Assembly: GCF_000331025.1 (NCBI RefSeq) | Contig: NC_020055.1 | Span: forward strand, 2,513,370-2,577,369 | Source: Maridesulfovibrio hydrothermalis AM13 = DSM 14728 | GTDB taxonomy: Bacteria > Desulfobacterota > Desulfovibrionia > Desulfovibrionales > Desulfovibrionaceae | DNA length: 64,000 nucleotides | Direction of reading: 5' to 3' | In this document: positions 8,846 to 18,720 of the stretch, one piece after another | Position numbering within the stretch: position 1 is the first letter of the stretch | Layout: each line of letters starts with the position of its first letter | Notes under the pieces: model-generated | What the model saw: only the letters and a program-made list of their open reading frames with translations | Told to the model about the DNA's origin: nothing | Databases searched by the model: none | Program-made: the position numbers and the translations under genes

Positions 8846-10894
8846 GTGAATAAGAAGCCTGATTTTTCTGCCAGAGGTATCGGAAGGATACGCAATATCG
8901 GGATTATTGCGCACATTGACGCGGGTAAGACGACAGTTACCGAGCGCATGCTTTATTTTTCAGGTAAGATTCATCGGCTGGGCGAAGTTCATGAAGGCAC
9001 GGCCACAATGGATTACATGCCTGAAGAGCAGGATCGCGGAATCACAATTACCTCCGCAGTGACAACATGTTACTGGGGGCAGAATACAATCAATATTATT
9101 GATACCCCCGGTCACGTTGATTTTACTATTGAGGTTGAGCGCTCTTTGCGCGTTCTTGATGGAGCGGTGGGTGTTTTTTGTGCTGTAGGCGGCGTTGAGC
9201 CCCAGTCTGAAACGGTTTGGCGGCAAAGTGAAGGGTATAGCGTTCCTAAACTGGTCTTTATAAATAAAATGGATCGATTGGGTGCGGATTTTGAAGCTGT
9301 GCTTGAATCCATGTCTGATAAGTTAAGTATAAAATCGCTGCCTGTTCAGGTTCCTGATGGCGGCGGTGACGAGTTTTCTGCTGTTTATGATCTGATCAGG
9401 ATGAAGAAGCTGGTCTTTAATCAGGAAGAAAATGGAGAAGTTTTTGAGGCTTTTGATTTAACTGAACAGGATGAAGATTTTGTTACACCTTGGCGGGAAG
9501 GTCTGTGCGATGCTCTTTCTGAGGTTGATGATGAATTTATGGAACGGTATCTGGAAGATGATATTGATCCTGACTATATCGAATCTGTGATTCGCAAGGC
9601 CACTTTAAATCTGGAACTTGTACCCGTCTTTGCCGGTTCAGCTTTGAAAAATATCGGGGTACAGCCGCTCATGGACGGGGTGGGTAAGTTTTTGCCCAGC
9701 CCTCTTGAAGCTCCTGAAGTGACGGGATTTGATCCTGATACCGGAGTTGAAAGGGTGGTGGAGGCGTCTGTCTCAGCCCCTTTTCAGGCTTTGGCTTTTA
9801 AGATCCTGATGGATGCCGGGCGTAAAATGGTTCTTATGCGTATTTATTCCGGCAGGATTGAACCGGGGGACATTGTACAAAATTTTACGCAAAGAACGAC
9901 TGAGCGAATTGCCCGTTTATTTAGAATGCACGCCGGACGTAAAGAGAGCATAGATGTTGCCGGCATCGGTGATATTGTTGCAGTGGCGGGGCTTAAAGAT
10001 ACCCGCACAGGGGACACGTTATCTCTTGCCGAGAAACCGCTTGTGCTTGAAAATATCGGGCTGTACAAGCCTGTTATTTCGCTTGCTATTGAACCCCGAA
10101 ACGCCGATGAATCTGAAAAGCTCGAAGAAGTACTGGCGAAATATTTACAGGAAGACCCGACTCTTGAATTGGGAACTGATGAAGCTACAGGGCAGATTAT
10201 TTTGTCGGGCATGGGAGAACTTCATTTGGAAGTTGTGCTTGATAGGCTCCGCCGTGAGTACAAACTTGATCCAAGGGCAGGTAATCCGCAGGTTGTTTAT
10301 CAGGAAGTTCCCGGTGGAAAAGCTGAGGCTGAAGAAGAATTTGACAAGGTTCTTGGCGAAGAAAAGCATTACGGTTTCGTAAGGCTTGCTGTCGAGCCTC
10401 TCGAACGTGGAGCCGGGCAGGATATAGTTTTTGAAATTGATACCGCCCTTTGGTCCGCGGAATGGATGGATGCGGTTGCCGAAGGAATTGATGACGGCTT
10501 ACAGAGTGGAGTTATCAAAGGATTTCCGGTTCAAGATATTAAAGTGCGTGTTCTTGAGATGCGCAAAAAGGACGGGGAGTCAAGTGTTCCCGGTTACCAT
10601 ATGGCAGCAGGCAGGGCGTTAAAAGAGGCGCTGACAGCCTCATCGCCAAAGCTTATGGAACCGATTATGGATGTTGAAATTTCAGTTCCCGAGGAGTTTG
10701 TAGGCGAGGTTATCGGTTTGCTCGGTTCCAAGGGTGCTCGTATCGAAAATATGATTTCCCGCAATCGCCAGAAGATTGTTCAGGCTCTGTCTCCACTGCG
10801 GAATATGTTCGGTTTTTCTACTGAGTTACGATCATCGACTCAGGGGCGTGCTGGATTTGCCATGAAATTCCACAGTTTTGATGTTCTGGATTAA
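8846..10894 (+). CDS. fusA: elongation factor G paralogue (EF-G2 type)
   Basis: This translational GTPase of 682 residues starts with GTG (GGGAAGG upstream). G1 is AHIDAGKTT (22-30), the switch region is GTATMDYMPEEQDRGITIT, G3 is DTPGHVDF and G4 is INKMD. Domains II-V follow, including a complete C-terminal EF-G domain. It stands alone, outside any rpsL-rpsG-tuf cluster. That and its divergent linker sequence suggest a second EF-G (ribosome recycling or auxiliary role) rather than the main one. This is an inference, since the rest of the genome is not visible. Confidence 0.9.
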   Translation: MNKKPDFSARGIGRIRNIGIIAHIDAGKTTVTERMLYFSGKIHRLGEVHEGTATMDYMPEEQDRGITITSAVTTCYWGQNTINIIDTPGHVDFTIEVERSLRVLDGAVGVFCAVGGVEPQSETVWRQSEGYSVPKLVFINKMDRLGADFEAVLESMSDKLSIKSLPVQVPDGGGDEFSAVYDLIRMKKLVFNQEENGEVFEAFDLTEQDEDFVTPWREGLCDALSEVDDEFMERYLEDDIDPDYIESVIRKATLNLELVPVFAGSALKNIGVQPLMDGVGKFLPSPLEAPEVTGFDPDTGVERVVEASVSAPFQALAFKILMDAGRKMVLMRIYSGRIEPGDIVQNFTQRTTERIARLFRMHAGRKESIDVAGIGDIVAVAGLKDTRTGDTLSLAEKPLVLENIGLYKPVISLAIEPRNADESEKLEEVLAKYLQEDPTLELGTDEATGQIILSGMGELHLEVVLDRLRREYKLDPRAGNPQVVYQEVPGGKAEAEEEFDKVLGEEKHYGFVRLAVEPLERGAGQDIVFEIDTALWSAEWMDAVAEGIDDGLQSGVIKGFPVQDIKVRVLEMRKKDGESSVPGYHMAAGRALKEALTASSPKLMEPIMDVEISVPEEFVGEVIGLLGSKGARIENMISRNRQKIVQALSPLRNMFGFSTELRSSTQGRAGFAMKFHSFDVLD

Positions 10895-11048
10895 CTTCGC
10901 AGAATTGGTGTCGTTTGTGTAAATAAATCTTATTGGTGTTTTCTGAAGCTGAAACAGGTGTATTAGGGTTGCGATCTTAATACAAATTAACTGCGGCTTT
11001 GTTGCTATAATAAGGCCGGATGATGAACTATGTCTTAAAGGGTAATTA

Positions 11049-11552
11049 ATGCAGAAAGAATTTTCCAGAATTGAGAAGCTGAAAAGGCTGGTCCGTTTAT
11101 ATTATTTAAAAGTGATGCGTATCAATGCCTCTCCTCATTTTATAGCTATGGGAGTTGCCTGCGGTGTTTTTGGAGGCTGCTTTCCTTTTATACCGGGCCT
11201 TCCGTTGCAGACTGCAATTGCTGTTGCTGCGGCTTTTTGTACTCGCAGCAGTAAGATTGCGGCTGCTATTGCCACCTGGATTTCAAATCCCCTCAACTGG
11301 CTGCTCTTTTATTATATTCAATTTAAAATTGGATCTTTTCTGCTTCCTATGGATGTTCAGTTTGATCCGGCCAAATGGGCTGTGACAGATTTTATGGAAA
11401 TCGGCTGGCAGGGAGTTACAATTCTGATTTTCGGCGGTTTTATCCTTGGTATCCCGCTGGCGGCAATCTCATACTTCTTTGCGTTACATTTTGTTCGCCG
11501 TTATCGCAAACGCAAGGCTTTAAGGATGCTTTCGCGGCGGACAAAATTATAA
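11049..11552 (+). CDS. DUF2062 membrane protein
   Basis: This is a 167-residue inner-membrane protein resembling the DUF2062 family. The family-type SPHFIAMGVACGVFGGCFPF segment is at about residues 25-45. A second conserved part, WISNPLNWLLFYYIQFKIGS, follows, and there are three or four hydrophobic helices. The C-terminus is strongly basic (RRYRKRKALRMLSRRTK). The family has no established biochemical role. A TATAAT at about 11008 may be its -10 box. Confidence 0.85.
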   Translation: MQKEFSRIEKLKRLVRLYYLKVMRINASPHFIAMGVACGVFGGCFPFIPGLPLQTAIAVAAAFCTRSSKIAAAIATWISNPLNWLLFYYIQFKIGSFLLPMDVQFDPAKWAVTDFMEIGWQGVTILIFGGFILGIPLAAISYFFALHFVRRYRKRKALRMLSRRTKL

Positions 11553-11635
11553 GCCTGTTAATTCGGTACTTATTGAGAGGTTCATTTCTCAACTTTGTTG
11601 AAAGACAATCAGCAGTCCTGCCCCGTAAAAACATT

Positions 11636-11671
11636 AAAAAGGCCCTTTGAGCTATAAGGGGTCTTTTTTTT
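11636..11671 (+). terminator. intrinsic terminator after the DUF2062 gene
   Basis: AAAAAGGCCCTT pairs, with one or two wobble pairs, with AAGGGGTCTTTTT across a short loop. A run of eight T follows, in the gap before cheA. Confidence 0.75.
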
Positions 11672-11765
11672 ATGGGATTTTCCGCGATACTGCTTGAAAG
11701 TAATTAATTAAATGTTTAAAAATAGATGTGTTTATTTGCTAATATAAATGACGGGGAGATTCCGT

Positions 11766-13952
11766 ATGTCTGATGATATGACTACTCAAGTTTTCAAGGA
11801 AGAAGCTTATGAGCTTTTAGGAGAACTTGAAACCTCTTTGCTTGAGCTTGAGGATGTACCTGATGATATGGACCTGATTAATAGAATTTTTAGAGCCTTG
11901 CATACTATCAAAGGCTCCGGTTCTATGTTCGGGTTTGAAGCCATCGCTGAGTTTACACATGAGGTTGAGACGGTTTTTGATATGGTCAGAAACGGTGATC
12001 TTGCCATTTGTAAAGAGCTTCTGACTCTTTCTTTATCATCCAGAGACCATATTTATGCAATGCTTGAGTCTCCTGACGGGGCAAGTGATCCTGCAACGGG
12101 GGAAGCCATTTTAAAAGGGCTTAAGGCTATTGCTGCTGGTGGAAGTTTAGAAGAGCCTGCTGTTCAAGAGGATGCAGAATCTGGGATTTTACCTGAGTTA
12201 CCAGCCGACGAGCCAGCCGATGAACCTGCTGTTGCTCCGGCAAAAGCCACTGTCTCGAAATTGCCGGCCAAATTGTATCAGATTGCCATAACTCCTGACA
12301 CTGGCAGCGAGGTTGGCGGCGAGGCGTTGACCCCTCTTATGCAGGAGCTTGATCGCATTGGCATTGTTCGTTCAGAAGTCTTTCATACCGGAGGGGATGC
12401 AGGGAAGGGCGGTCAGTGGTGGGATGTCATCTTTGAAAGTGAAGTGGACAGCTTGTCGATTGAAGAGATTTTCTTTTTTACTGATGTTCCTATTACTGTA
12501 AAAGTCCGTGAGGTTGCGCAGGAGGATCTGAATGAAATATTTGATGCCGGACTGGCTGATGAAACCGGCGAAGATCTTCCTGCTGCGCCAACCAAAAAAC
12601 TTGGTGAAATTTTAGTCGAGAGAGGCGATGTAGAGCCTGAAGATGTCAAAGAGGTTCTGGCTGATCAGAAACCGCTCGGTGAATTGCTTGCCGAAAAAGG
12701 GGTGGTCAGCAGAGAACAGGTTGACAGTGCCCTTGCCGAGCAAAGTGCCGCAAAAGAATTTCGTACTTCACGTAAGAGAGTCGAAGTTGCATCTTCAATC
12801 AGGGTTTCTGCTGAAAAGCTGGATTACCTTGTGGATCTTGTCGGAGAGCTGGTTATTGTTCAGGCTCAGATAAGTCAGGTTGTAGGTGAAAAGGGTGATC
12901 CTGCGCTGACAGTCCTTTCAGAAGAGCTTGAACGTCTTTCTGATGAACTGCGGGATAGCACTCTTGGAATCAGGATGCTTCCGATCGGTACAACTTTCAG
13001 CAAGTTCAGAAGGCTGGTGCGCGATCTTTCAGAGGATCTGGGTAAAGAAATTGCCCTTCAAACCAATGGTGCTGAGACAGAGCTTGATAAAACTGTTATA
13101 GAGAGACTAAGTGACCCTCTTATTCATTTGTTAAGAAACTCTATTGATCATGGAATTGAACAGCCTGATGTTCGTAAGGCCAAAGGGAAACCCGGGCAGG
13201 GAACAATCACTCTTACTGCTGAACATTCCGGTGGTGATGTCCTTATCCTTATTAACGATGATGGCAAAGGGATGTCCAAGGAGCTTATCAGGGCAAAAGC
13301 TATTGAGAAAGGGCTTATCACCGCTGATGCAGAATTGACGGCAAAAGAACTTTTCAACCTTATATTCGAGCCTGGATTTTCAACCGCGCAATGCGTTACC
13401 AGCGTTTCAGGGCGTGGCGTGGGGATGGATGTCGTCAAGCGGGCGATTGATTCTCTGAGAGGCAGTATTGATATTGACAGCGTAGAAGATAAGGGAACTG
13501 TCATTACCATCAGGCTGCCCTTGACCCTTGCTATTATTGATGGACTGCAAGTCCGGGTCGAGGGTGGATATTATGTAATACCATTGTCACTGGTTGAAGA
13601 ATGCGTTGAACTGACCCGCAAGGATGTAGAAGAGTCCAACGGTCAGCAGTTTGTCAATCTGCGTGGTGAAATTGTCCCGTATATTCGAATCCGTGAGTGG
13701 TTTGACATTGAAGGAGAATCTCCTGAGATTGAACAGATTGTTATCACCGGACTTGACGGCAACAGGGTCGGGGTTGTGGTTGATACTGTTATCGGTGAGC
13801 ATCAGACTGTTATTAAAAGTCTGGGCAGAGTTTATCGTGATGTTGAAGGCATTTCAGGTGCGACTATAAAAGGGGACGGAACCCTTGCACTTATTCTTGA
13901 TATTCCAAAACTGTTTCGTACTGTCCTTGCAGAAATTAAAGCAGCAGGTTGA
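11766..13952 (+). CDS. cheA: chemotaxis histidine kinase CheA with GspE-N/MshEN-like repeats
   Basis: This cytoplasmic kinase phosphorylates CheB (and CheY) in chemotaxis-type signalling. The start is taken at 11766 (GGGGAG ten bases upstream), giving 728 residues. Order: Hpt domain with phosphoacceptor H46 (ALHTIKGSGSMFGF); a long acidic linker; a middle domain about 165-255; two LGE-type repeats at 278-326 resembling the N-terminal domain of type II/IV secretion ATPases; dimerisation (340-400); HATPase (N-box HLLRNSIDHGIE, GRGVGMDVVK); and a CheW-like end. Genes cheR and cheB follow with no gap. No cheW, cheY or receptor is adjacent, so partners must be encoded elsewhere. Confidence 0.93.
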   Translation: MSDDMTTQVFKEEAYELLGELETSLLELEDVPDDMDLINRIFRALHTIKGSGSMFGFEAIAEFTHEVETVFDMVRNGDLAICKELLTLSLSSRDHIYAMLESPDGASDPATGEAILKGLKAIAAGGSLEEPAVQEDAESGILPELPADEPADEPAVAPAKATVSKLPAKLYQIAITPDTGSEVGGEALTPLMQELDRIGIVRSEVFHTGGDAGKGGQWWDVIFESEVDSLSIEEIFFFTDVPITVKVREVAQEDLNEIFDAGLADETGEDLPAAPTKKLGEILVERGDVEPEDVKEVLADQKPLGELLAEKGVVSREQVDSALAEQSAAKEFRTSRKRVEVASSIRVSAEKLDYLVDLVGELVIVQAQISQVVGEKGDPALTVLSEELERLSDELRDSTLGIRMLPIGTTFSKFRRLVRDLSEDLGKEIALQTNGAETELDKTVIERLSDPLIHLLRNSIDHGIEQPDVRKAKGKPGQGTITLTAEHSGGDVLILINDDGKGMSKELIRAKAIEKGLITADAELTAKELFNLIFEPGFSTAQCVTSVSGRGVGMDVVKRAIDSLRGSIDIDSVEDKGTVITIRLPLTLAIIDGLQVRVEGGYYVIPLSLVEECVELTRKDVEESNGQQFVNLRGEIVPYIRIREWFDIEGESPEIEQIVITGLDGNRVGVVVDTVIGEHQTVIKSLGRVYRDVEGISGATIKGDGTLALILDIPKLFRTVLAEIKAAG

Positions 13953-14830
13953 TGCCCAGAATGAAAGATAAAGATCGTGAAGATAGAAGTGAAGCAGCCC
14001 CTGCTTCAATCACCCCAAAAATGAGTGAGGCTGATTTTAAAAAATTCAGTACGCTTATCAAAGGGGAGTTCGGCATTAAAATGCCGCTGTCGAAAAAGAC
14101 TATGCTTGAAGCCCGGCTTCAGAAAAGGCTTCGTTCATTAGGATTTAATAATCATTCTGAGTATTGCAAATATTTGTTTTCTACGGGAGGCTTTGAAAGA
14201 GAACTGACTCAGCTGATTGATGTAGTTACAACCAATACAACAGATTTTTTCCGGGAGCCTAAGCATTTTGAAATAATGCTCAGTTCCGTTTTGCCGGACC
14301 TCAGCCAGCGTATTGGGCGGCCTATTAAAGTCTGGTCTGCGGGGTGTTCAAGCGGGGAAGAGCCTTATACTTTATGTATGGTTTTAAATGAATTTGCAGA
14401 AAGGAACCCTGATTTTAAATTTTCACTTTTAGCAACGGATATTTCAACAGATATACTTCGCAAAGCAAAGAATGCGGTATATCCCATGAATAAGGTTGAA
14501 GTTATCCCCTTGGCTTTGAAGAAAAAATACTTGCTAAAAAGTAAAGATAGAACCAAAGCATTAGTTCGTATTGCTCCTGAAGTTCGAAATAAAGTAGATT
14601 TCCGCAGACTTAATTTTATGGAACCTTTCCCTTTTAAAGATCAGAAAGACATCATATTCTGTAGGAATGTAGTCATTTATTTTGACAGAGAGACTCAGAC
14701 AACCTTATTTAATAAATTCTGTTCCAGATTGTCTAAAGGCGGATATTTATTCATAGGTCATTCCGAAAGTATTTCCGGCATGGACCTTCCTATCAGACAG
14801 ATAGCCCCCACTGTTTACCAAAAGGTTTAA
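13952..14830 (+). CDS. cheR: chemotaxis protein methyltransferase CheR
   Basis: This SAM-dependent enzyme methylates glutamates on chemoreceptors. It has about 292 residues from the ATG at 13952, which overlaps the cheA stop as TGATG. The N-terminal helical CheR domain (about 25-85) is followed by the Rossmann methyltransferase with the SAM motif KVWSAGCSSGEEPYTL and the downstream segments LATDIS and FCRNVVIYFD. The protein ends in the standard SGMDLPIRQIAPTVYQK-like tail. The N-terminal 20 residues are charged and poorly conserved. Confidence 0.94.
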   Translation: MPRMKDKDREDRSEAAPASITPKMSEADFKKFSTLIKGEFGIKMPLSKKTMLEARLQKRLRSLGFNNHSEYCKYLFSTGGFERELTQLIDVVTTNTTDFFREPKHFEIMLSSVLPDLSQRIGRPIKVWSAGCSSGEEPYTLCMVLNEFAERNPDFKFSLLATDISTDILRKAKNAVYPMNKVEVIPLALKKKYLLKSKDRTKALVRIAPEVRNKVDFRRLNFMEPFPFKDQKDIIFCRNVVIYFDRETQTTLFNKFCSRLSKGGYLFIGHSESISGMDLPIRQIAPTVYQKV

Positions 14831-14833
14831 GGT

Positions 14834-15907
14834 ATGTTGAATAAAAAAATCAAAGTATTGATAGTTGATGATTCCGCTTTGGTGCGTCAGGCTTTGCAGC
14901 AGTTATTTGGTACTGATCCTTCAATAGAGATCATCGGCAGTGCCGGAGATCCTTTTGCTGCTGCTGAGATTATGAAAAAAGTTGTGCCTGATGTAATCAC
15001 TCTTGATATTGAAATGCCTAAAATGGACGGGCTTACTTTTTTGCGTAAGCTTATGAGTCAGCATCCTATTCCGGTTGTTATCTGCTCAACGCTGACGGAT
15101 AAAGGCTCTGAAAGTTATATGAAAGCATTGGAGTACGGGGCTGTTGAAGTAATTACCAAGCCTAAAATCGGCACTAAACATTTTTTTGAAGAATCCTGCA
15201 TCAGGGTTTGCGATGTGGTCAAGGCGGCGGCAATGACTAGCCCCAGAAAGCTTTCAGCACGGCCTATGACTGTTCAACCGAAGCTTAATGCTGATGCTGT
15301 TCTGCCCAAAGCCCGAAATACAGGAGTTACCTTGCAGACTACCGAAAAAGTAGTGCTTGTAGGAGCTTCGACCGGCGGAACGGAGGCAATTCAGAATTTC
15401 TTACAGCGGATGCCCCTTGATTGTCCGGGGATTGCTATTGTTCAGCATATGCCGGAGCAGTTTACTGCCGCTTTTGCCGCCCGTTTGAACACCATCTGCC
15501 AAATTACAGTTAAAGAAGCAGCTACCGGAGACAGTATCCTTCGTGGACAGGCTCTGATTGCACCGGGCAATCAGCATATGCTGGTTAAAAGGTCCGGTGC
15601 GCGTTACTACGTTGAAGTAAAAGATGGTCCTCTGGTCAGCCGTCATAGACCTTCAGTTGATGTTTTATTTCGTTCCGGAGCAGCAAGTGCCGGCAGAAAT
15701 GCAGTTGCGGTGATTATGACCGGAATGGGCGATGACGGTGCGAAAGGAATGAAAGAAATGCACGATGCCGGAACTTATACTATCGCTCAGGATGAAGCCT
15801 CCTGCGTTGTTTTCGGTATGCCTCATGAGGCCATTAAGGCCGGCGGTGTAGATAAAGTTACATCGCTGCGCAATATACCTACAGAAATTATTGCGCGCTG
15901 CCGCTAG
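14834..15907 (+). CDS. cheB: chemotaxis response regulator / protein-glutamate methylesterase CheB
   Basis: This enzyme removes receptor methyl groups (or deamidates glutamines) after phosphorylation by CheA. The 357-residue protein has an N-terminal receiver domain with phosphoacceptor D58 in [11 protein letters not shown], then a methylesterase domain. The catalytic triad region is visible as the Ser of [11 protein letters not shown], the His of QHMPEQF and the Asp of MTGMGDDGA. It starts 3 bp after cheR, as last gene of the cheARB unit. Confidence 0.95.
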   Translation: MLNKKIKVLIVDDSALVRQALQQLFGTDPSIEIIGSAGDPFAAAEIMKKVVPDVITLDIEMPKMDGLTFLRKLMSQHPIPVVICSTLTDKGSESYMKALEYGAVEVITKPKIGTKHFFEESCIRVCDVVKAAAMTSPRKLSARPMTVQPKLNADAVLPKARNTGVTLQTTEKVVLVGASTGGTEAIQNFLQRMPLDCPGIAIVQHMPEQFTAAFAARLNTICQITVKEAATGDSILRGQALIAPGNQHMLVKRSGARYYVEVKDGPLVSRHRPSVDVLFRSGAASAGRNAVAVIMTGMGDDGAKGMKEMHDAGTYTIAQDEASCVVFGMPHEAIKAGGVDKVTSLRNIPTEIIARCR

Positions 15908-15928
15908 TTTTTTTGTTCTGAGCAATGA

Positions 15929-17032
15929 ATGTCCTTTTATCTAAAAGCCATAATTATCTATTTTATGTGTTATCTGTATGTCCGTTTATGGATATGCAGG
16001 ATGCTGAATGATAATTTTAAAATTAAACGATCAGTTCTTATCGCCACCGATTTGATGACTGTTGCGTTGCCTGTCACTATATATTTTCGAGCAGAGCTTC
16101 CTTATCTGCTGAAATTATTTTTGCAGGGTGCTGGTTATAGCTGGGCTGCCATCATTGCCTGCATGGTTCCCGTCGGGCTTTGCGTTGAACCTGTCCGCTG
16201 GGGGTTGAAAATACTGGGTAATGGTTTCAAAGTGCCCGGACTTAAAATTTTTGCAGTTCTTTGCCTGATCTCATCTGCTATGGTTATCGGCGGATATGTT
16301 AATGCTACCTCACCTGTTGTGAGAGAGGTTGAGTTTGATCTTTCAGGAGGTAGTGCCGGAGCCAGAGAATACCGCATTGTTGCTTTTACCGACCTTCATG
16401 CCGGAAAACTCATGTCCCGCGACCGTGTAGGAGCAATAATCAACATGATCAACGGTCTTAAGCCGGATATGGTTGTTATGGTCGGTGATATTCTGGATGA
16501 TCTTGATGCAGAATTTAGCGGCGCAGCTGACGAACTTGCCCGCATCAAAGCACCACTGGGGAAATATGCTGTTCTCGGGAATCATGAGTATTACCTCGGT
16601 GACGGATGGTCTCGGCAGATTCTTGAAAAACAGGGGATCAAAACTTTGACTGATGAAAGCATCATCGTTGATGACCATTTTTTATTGGCTGGAAGAAATG
16701 ATTTTGCCGCGTTTTTTCGAAGTGGCAACAGACTGCCCCTTACTGATATAATTCCTGAAGGAAACACGCTACCGATTATTTTACTTGATCACACTCCGCG
16801 TTATCTTGAAGAAGCGCAAGAGGCCGGGGTGGCTTTACAGATTTCCGGACATACCCATAACGGGCAGCTTTTTCCTTTTAATTTGATAGTCAAAAGGATT
16901 TACGAAGAGGAATACGGAAGTTACAGCAAAGGTAATACAAAGTATTACATAAGTTGCGGAGTGGGGTTCTGGGGACCGCCGCTAAGAACCAGCAGCCGGC
17001 CCGAAGTTGTTTTGATGAAAATTAAAATTTGA
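15929..17032 (+). CDS. membrane-anchored metallophosphoesterase
   Basis: This is a calcineurin-like phosphoesterase of the YkuE/YaeI type, 367 residues. The N-terminal third has about four hydrophobic helices (residues 1-125). The C-terminal catalytic domain shows the dimetal motifs in order: FTDLHAG, VGDILDD, LGNHEYY and ISGHTHNGQLFPFN. Related enzymes act on lipid or UDP-linked substrates, but the substrate here is not deducible. It follows cheB by 21 bp and may be read with it. Confidence 0.9.
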   Translation: MSFYLKAIIIYFMCYLYVRLWICRMLNDNFKIKRSVLIATDLMTVALPVTIYFRAELPYLLKLFLQGAGYSWAAIIACMVPVGLCVEPVRWGLKILGNGFKVPGLKIFAVLCLISSAMVIGGYVNATSPVVREVEFDLSGGSAGAREYRIVAFTDLHAGKLMSRDRVGAIINMINGLKPDMVVMVGDILDDLDAEFSGAADELARIKAPLGKYAVLGNHEYYLGDGWSRQILEKQGIKTLTDESIIVDDHFLLAGRNDFAAFFRSGNRLPLTDIIPEGNTLPIILLDHTPRYLEEAQEAGVALQISGHTHNGQLFPFNLIVKRIYEEEYGSYSKGNTKYYISCGVGFWGPPLRTSSRPEVVLMKIKI

Positions 17033-17080
17033 TGTGCTTTTTCTTGAAAAATGGCTCGGACGGTTTTGTTTTCAACTTTT

Positions 17081-17099
17081 CCCCATCCTGCTGATGGGG
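17081..17099. other. hairpin between convergent genes
   Basis: CCCCATC (17081-17087) and GATGGGG (17093-17099) form a tight stem between two convergent genes. Neither strand has a clear T-tract after the stem, so this may be a weak or Rho-assisted end, or a barrier to antisense transcription. Confidence 0.4.
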
Positions 17100-17101
17100 G
17101 A

Positions 17102-18706
17102 TCAGGAATAAAGCGGTAACTTTATTGTTGCTCTGGTTCCACCCTCTGCGGGCGATTTGAATTCCAGATAGCCATTGTGTTTTTTCATGATATTGGATGA
17201 AATAGACAGTCCAAGTCCGGTTCCGCCGCTGTCTCGTTTGGTGGTGAAAAATGGATCTTCTATGTAGCGCAGGTTTTTGTCTGGTATACCGCAGCCGTTG
17301 TCCACGACGGTGATTGTGGCAAATTGATTTTTATCTGACCCGCTTTTTGTAGTTTTTACGGTTATGGAAAGCTGGCTGTCTTTTTCCGGCAGGGCTTCAC
17401 AGCTGTTTACTATCAGATTCATTAATACCTGAATCAGACGTTGCGGGTTGCCTTCCACAACAGGGCTGATTTCGGGAAGTATCAATTCAAAGTGCCGGGC
17501 GGAGTTTTTTATTTTGTGCCGCACAAAGGTCAACGCGCCGCGTACAATATCATTTAGCTCGATGTATTCCCGCTCATCGTCGGCATCCTGACGGGAGTAA
17601 TCTTTTAGCTGAGCAACAATATCCTTGATACGTGTGGCTCCCTCCATCATTTCGTTTAATAGGTAAGGGAGTTGTTCACGCAGTTCTGAGTACTCCAGAC
17701 CTCCTAAAACAAAATCGCCGTACTCATCACTGTATTCATCTAATATTTCCTGTGCATCGTTCCAGACATCTTTGAGCAGAGGCAGGTTGAGAGTCAGGTA
17801 ACTGTTGGGGTTATTTATCTCGTGGGCAACACCTGCAACCAGCACACCCAGTGAAGCCATTTTTTCGGCCTGCATCATCTGCTGGCGGCGTTGTTCGGTT
17901 TTTTTACGGGTGGAAATATCAGTTAATTTGCCTTCTATGTAGAGAGTTTGTCCCAGATCATTTTTTTCGCAGCGTGCATTGAATTCGACCCAGATGGGGG
18001 TTCCGTCTTTACGGAACATGCGGGTTTCGAAATCTTTGACTACTTCCTGATCCCGCAGGATAGTCATTACAGTGTCACGTTCAATAGGATCGCAGTATAA
18101 CTGGGAGCTGATATCCGTTATGGATTTTATAAGCTCTTCGGGTGATTCGTAGCCGAGTATGCGGGCCATTTCCCGGTTAGCCTCGATGAATCTTCCTTGC
18201 GCTGTGGATCGGAAAATACCTTCAAGAGCCTTGTCGAAAATTGATCTGAACTTACGGCCTTCTTTTTCTTTTTCACTCCATTGGGTAATGTCGTGAGCCG
18301 AAACTGTTCCGGCAGTAATGAAGCCATTTTCAAGGATGGGCACATAGGTATTTTCATAGAATTTAGTTTCCCCTTTGCGCCGCTTATATTCGCGCTTCAA
18401 AATATATGATTCGCCCTGTAAAACCCGGTCAAAATGTTCGCGTGCTGATTCGCGGTCAGTTTTATTATCGAAAATGTCGAGAATGGTCATGCCGGGGTAG
18501 ATCGTTACACCCCAGTTGTGTTTAACAAATTCGTAGTGGGCTTGATTGTAGGTGATGTAGCGGTGCTCACGATCAAATGAGAATTGCATGACATTGCGAG
18601 GGGCATCTATCATACCTCGTAATTGTTTTATTTCATTGCGAAAACGTATATTCTGGTCTTCCAGCAAATCTACACGGTCTTGCAATGATTTGATGTCTGA
18701 GCGCAT
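17102..18706 (-). CDS. PAS-domain sensor histidine kinase
   Basis: This 534-residue soluble kinase has no membrane helix. It starts with a coiled coil (residues about 1-33). Two PAS-like modules follow (roughly 35-150 and 155-280), then HisKA with the phosphoacceptor in VAGVAHEINNPNSYL. The HATPase domain has N-box LMNLIVNSCEAL, DNGCGIP and GGTGLGLSI. It is the last gene of the liv/acyl-CoA ligase operon, 14 bp after its sigma54 response regulator, so the two form a cognate pair. A cytoplasmic location suggests an internal signal such as a metabolite or redox state. Confidence 0.92.
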   Translation of the reverse strand: MRSDIKSLQDRVDLLEDQNIRFRNEIKQLRGMIDAPRNVMQFSFDREHRYITYNQAHYEFVKHNWGVTIYPGMTILDIFDNKTDRESAREHFDRVLQGESYILKREYKRRKGETKFYENTYVPILENGFITAGTVSAHDITQWSEKEKEGRKFRSIFDKALEGIFRSTAQGRFIEANREMARILGYESPEELIKSITDISSQLYCDPIERDTVMTILRDQEVVKDFETRMFRKDGTPIWVEFNARCEKNDLGQTLYIEGKLTDISTRKKTEQRRQQMMQAEKMASLGVLVAGVAHEINNPNSYLTLNLPLLKDVWNDAQEILDEYSDEYGDFVLGGLEYSELREQLPYLLNEMMEGATRIKDIVAQLKDYSRQDADDEREYIELNDIVRGALTFVRHKIKNSARHFELILPEISPVVEGNPQRLIQVLMNLIVNSCEALPEKDSQLSITVKTTKSGSDKNQFATITVVDNGCGIPDKNLRYIEDPFFTTKRDSGGTGLGLSISSNIMKKHNGYLEFKSPAEGGTRATIKLPLYS

Positions 18707-18720
18707 AGAAAACTTCCGTA

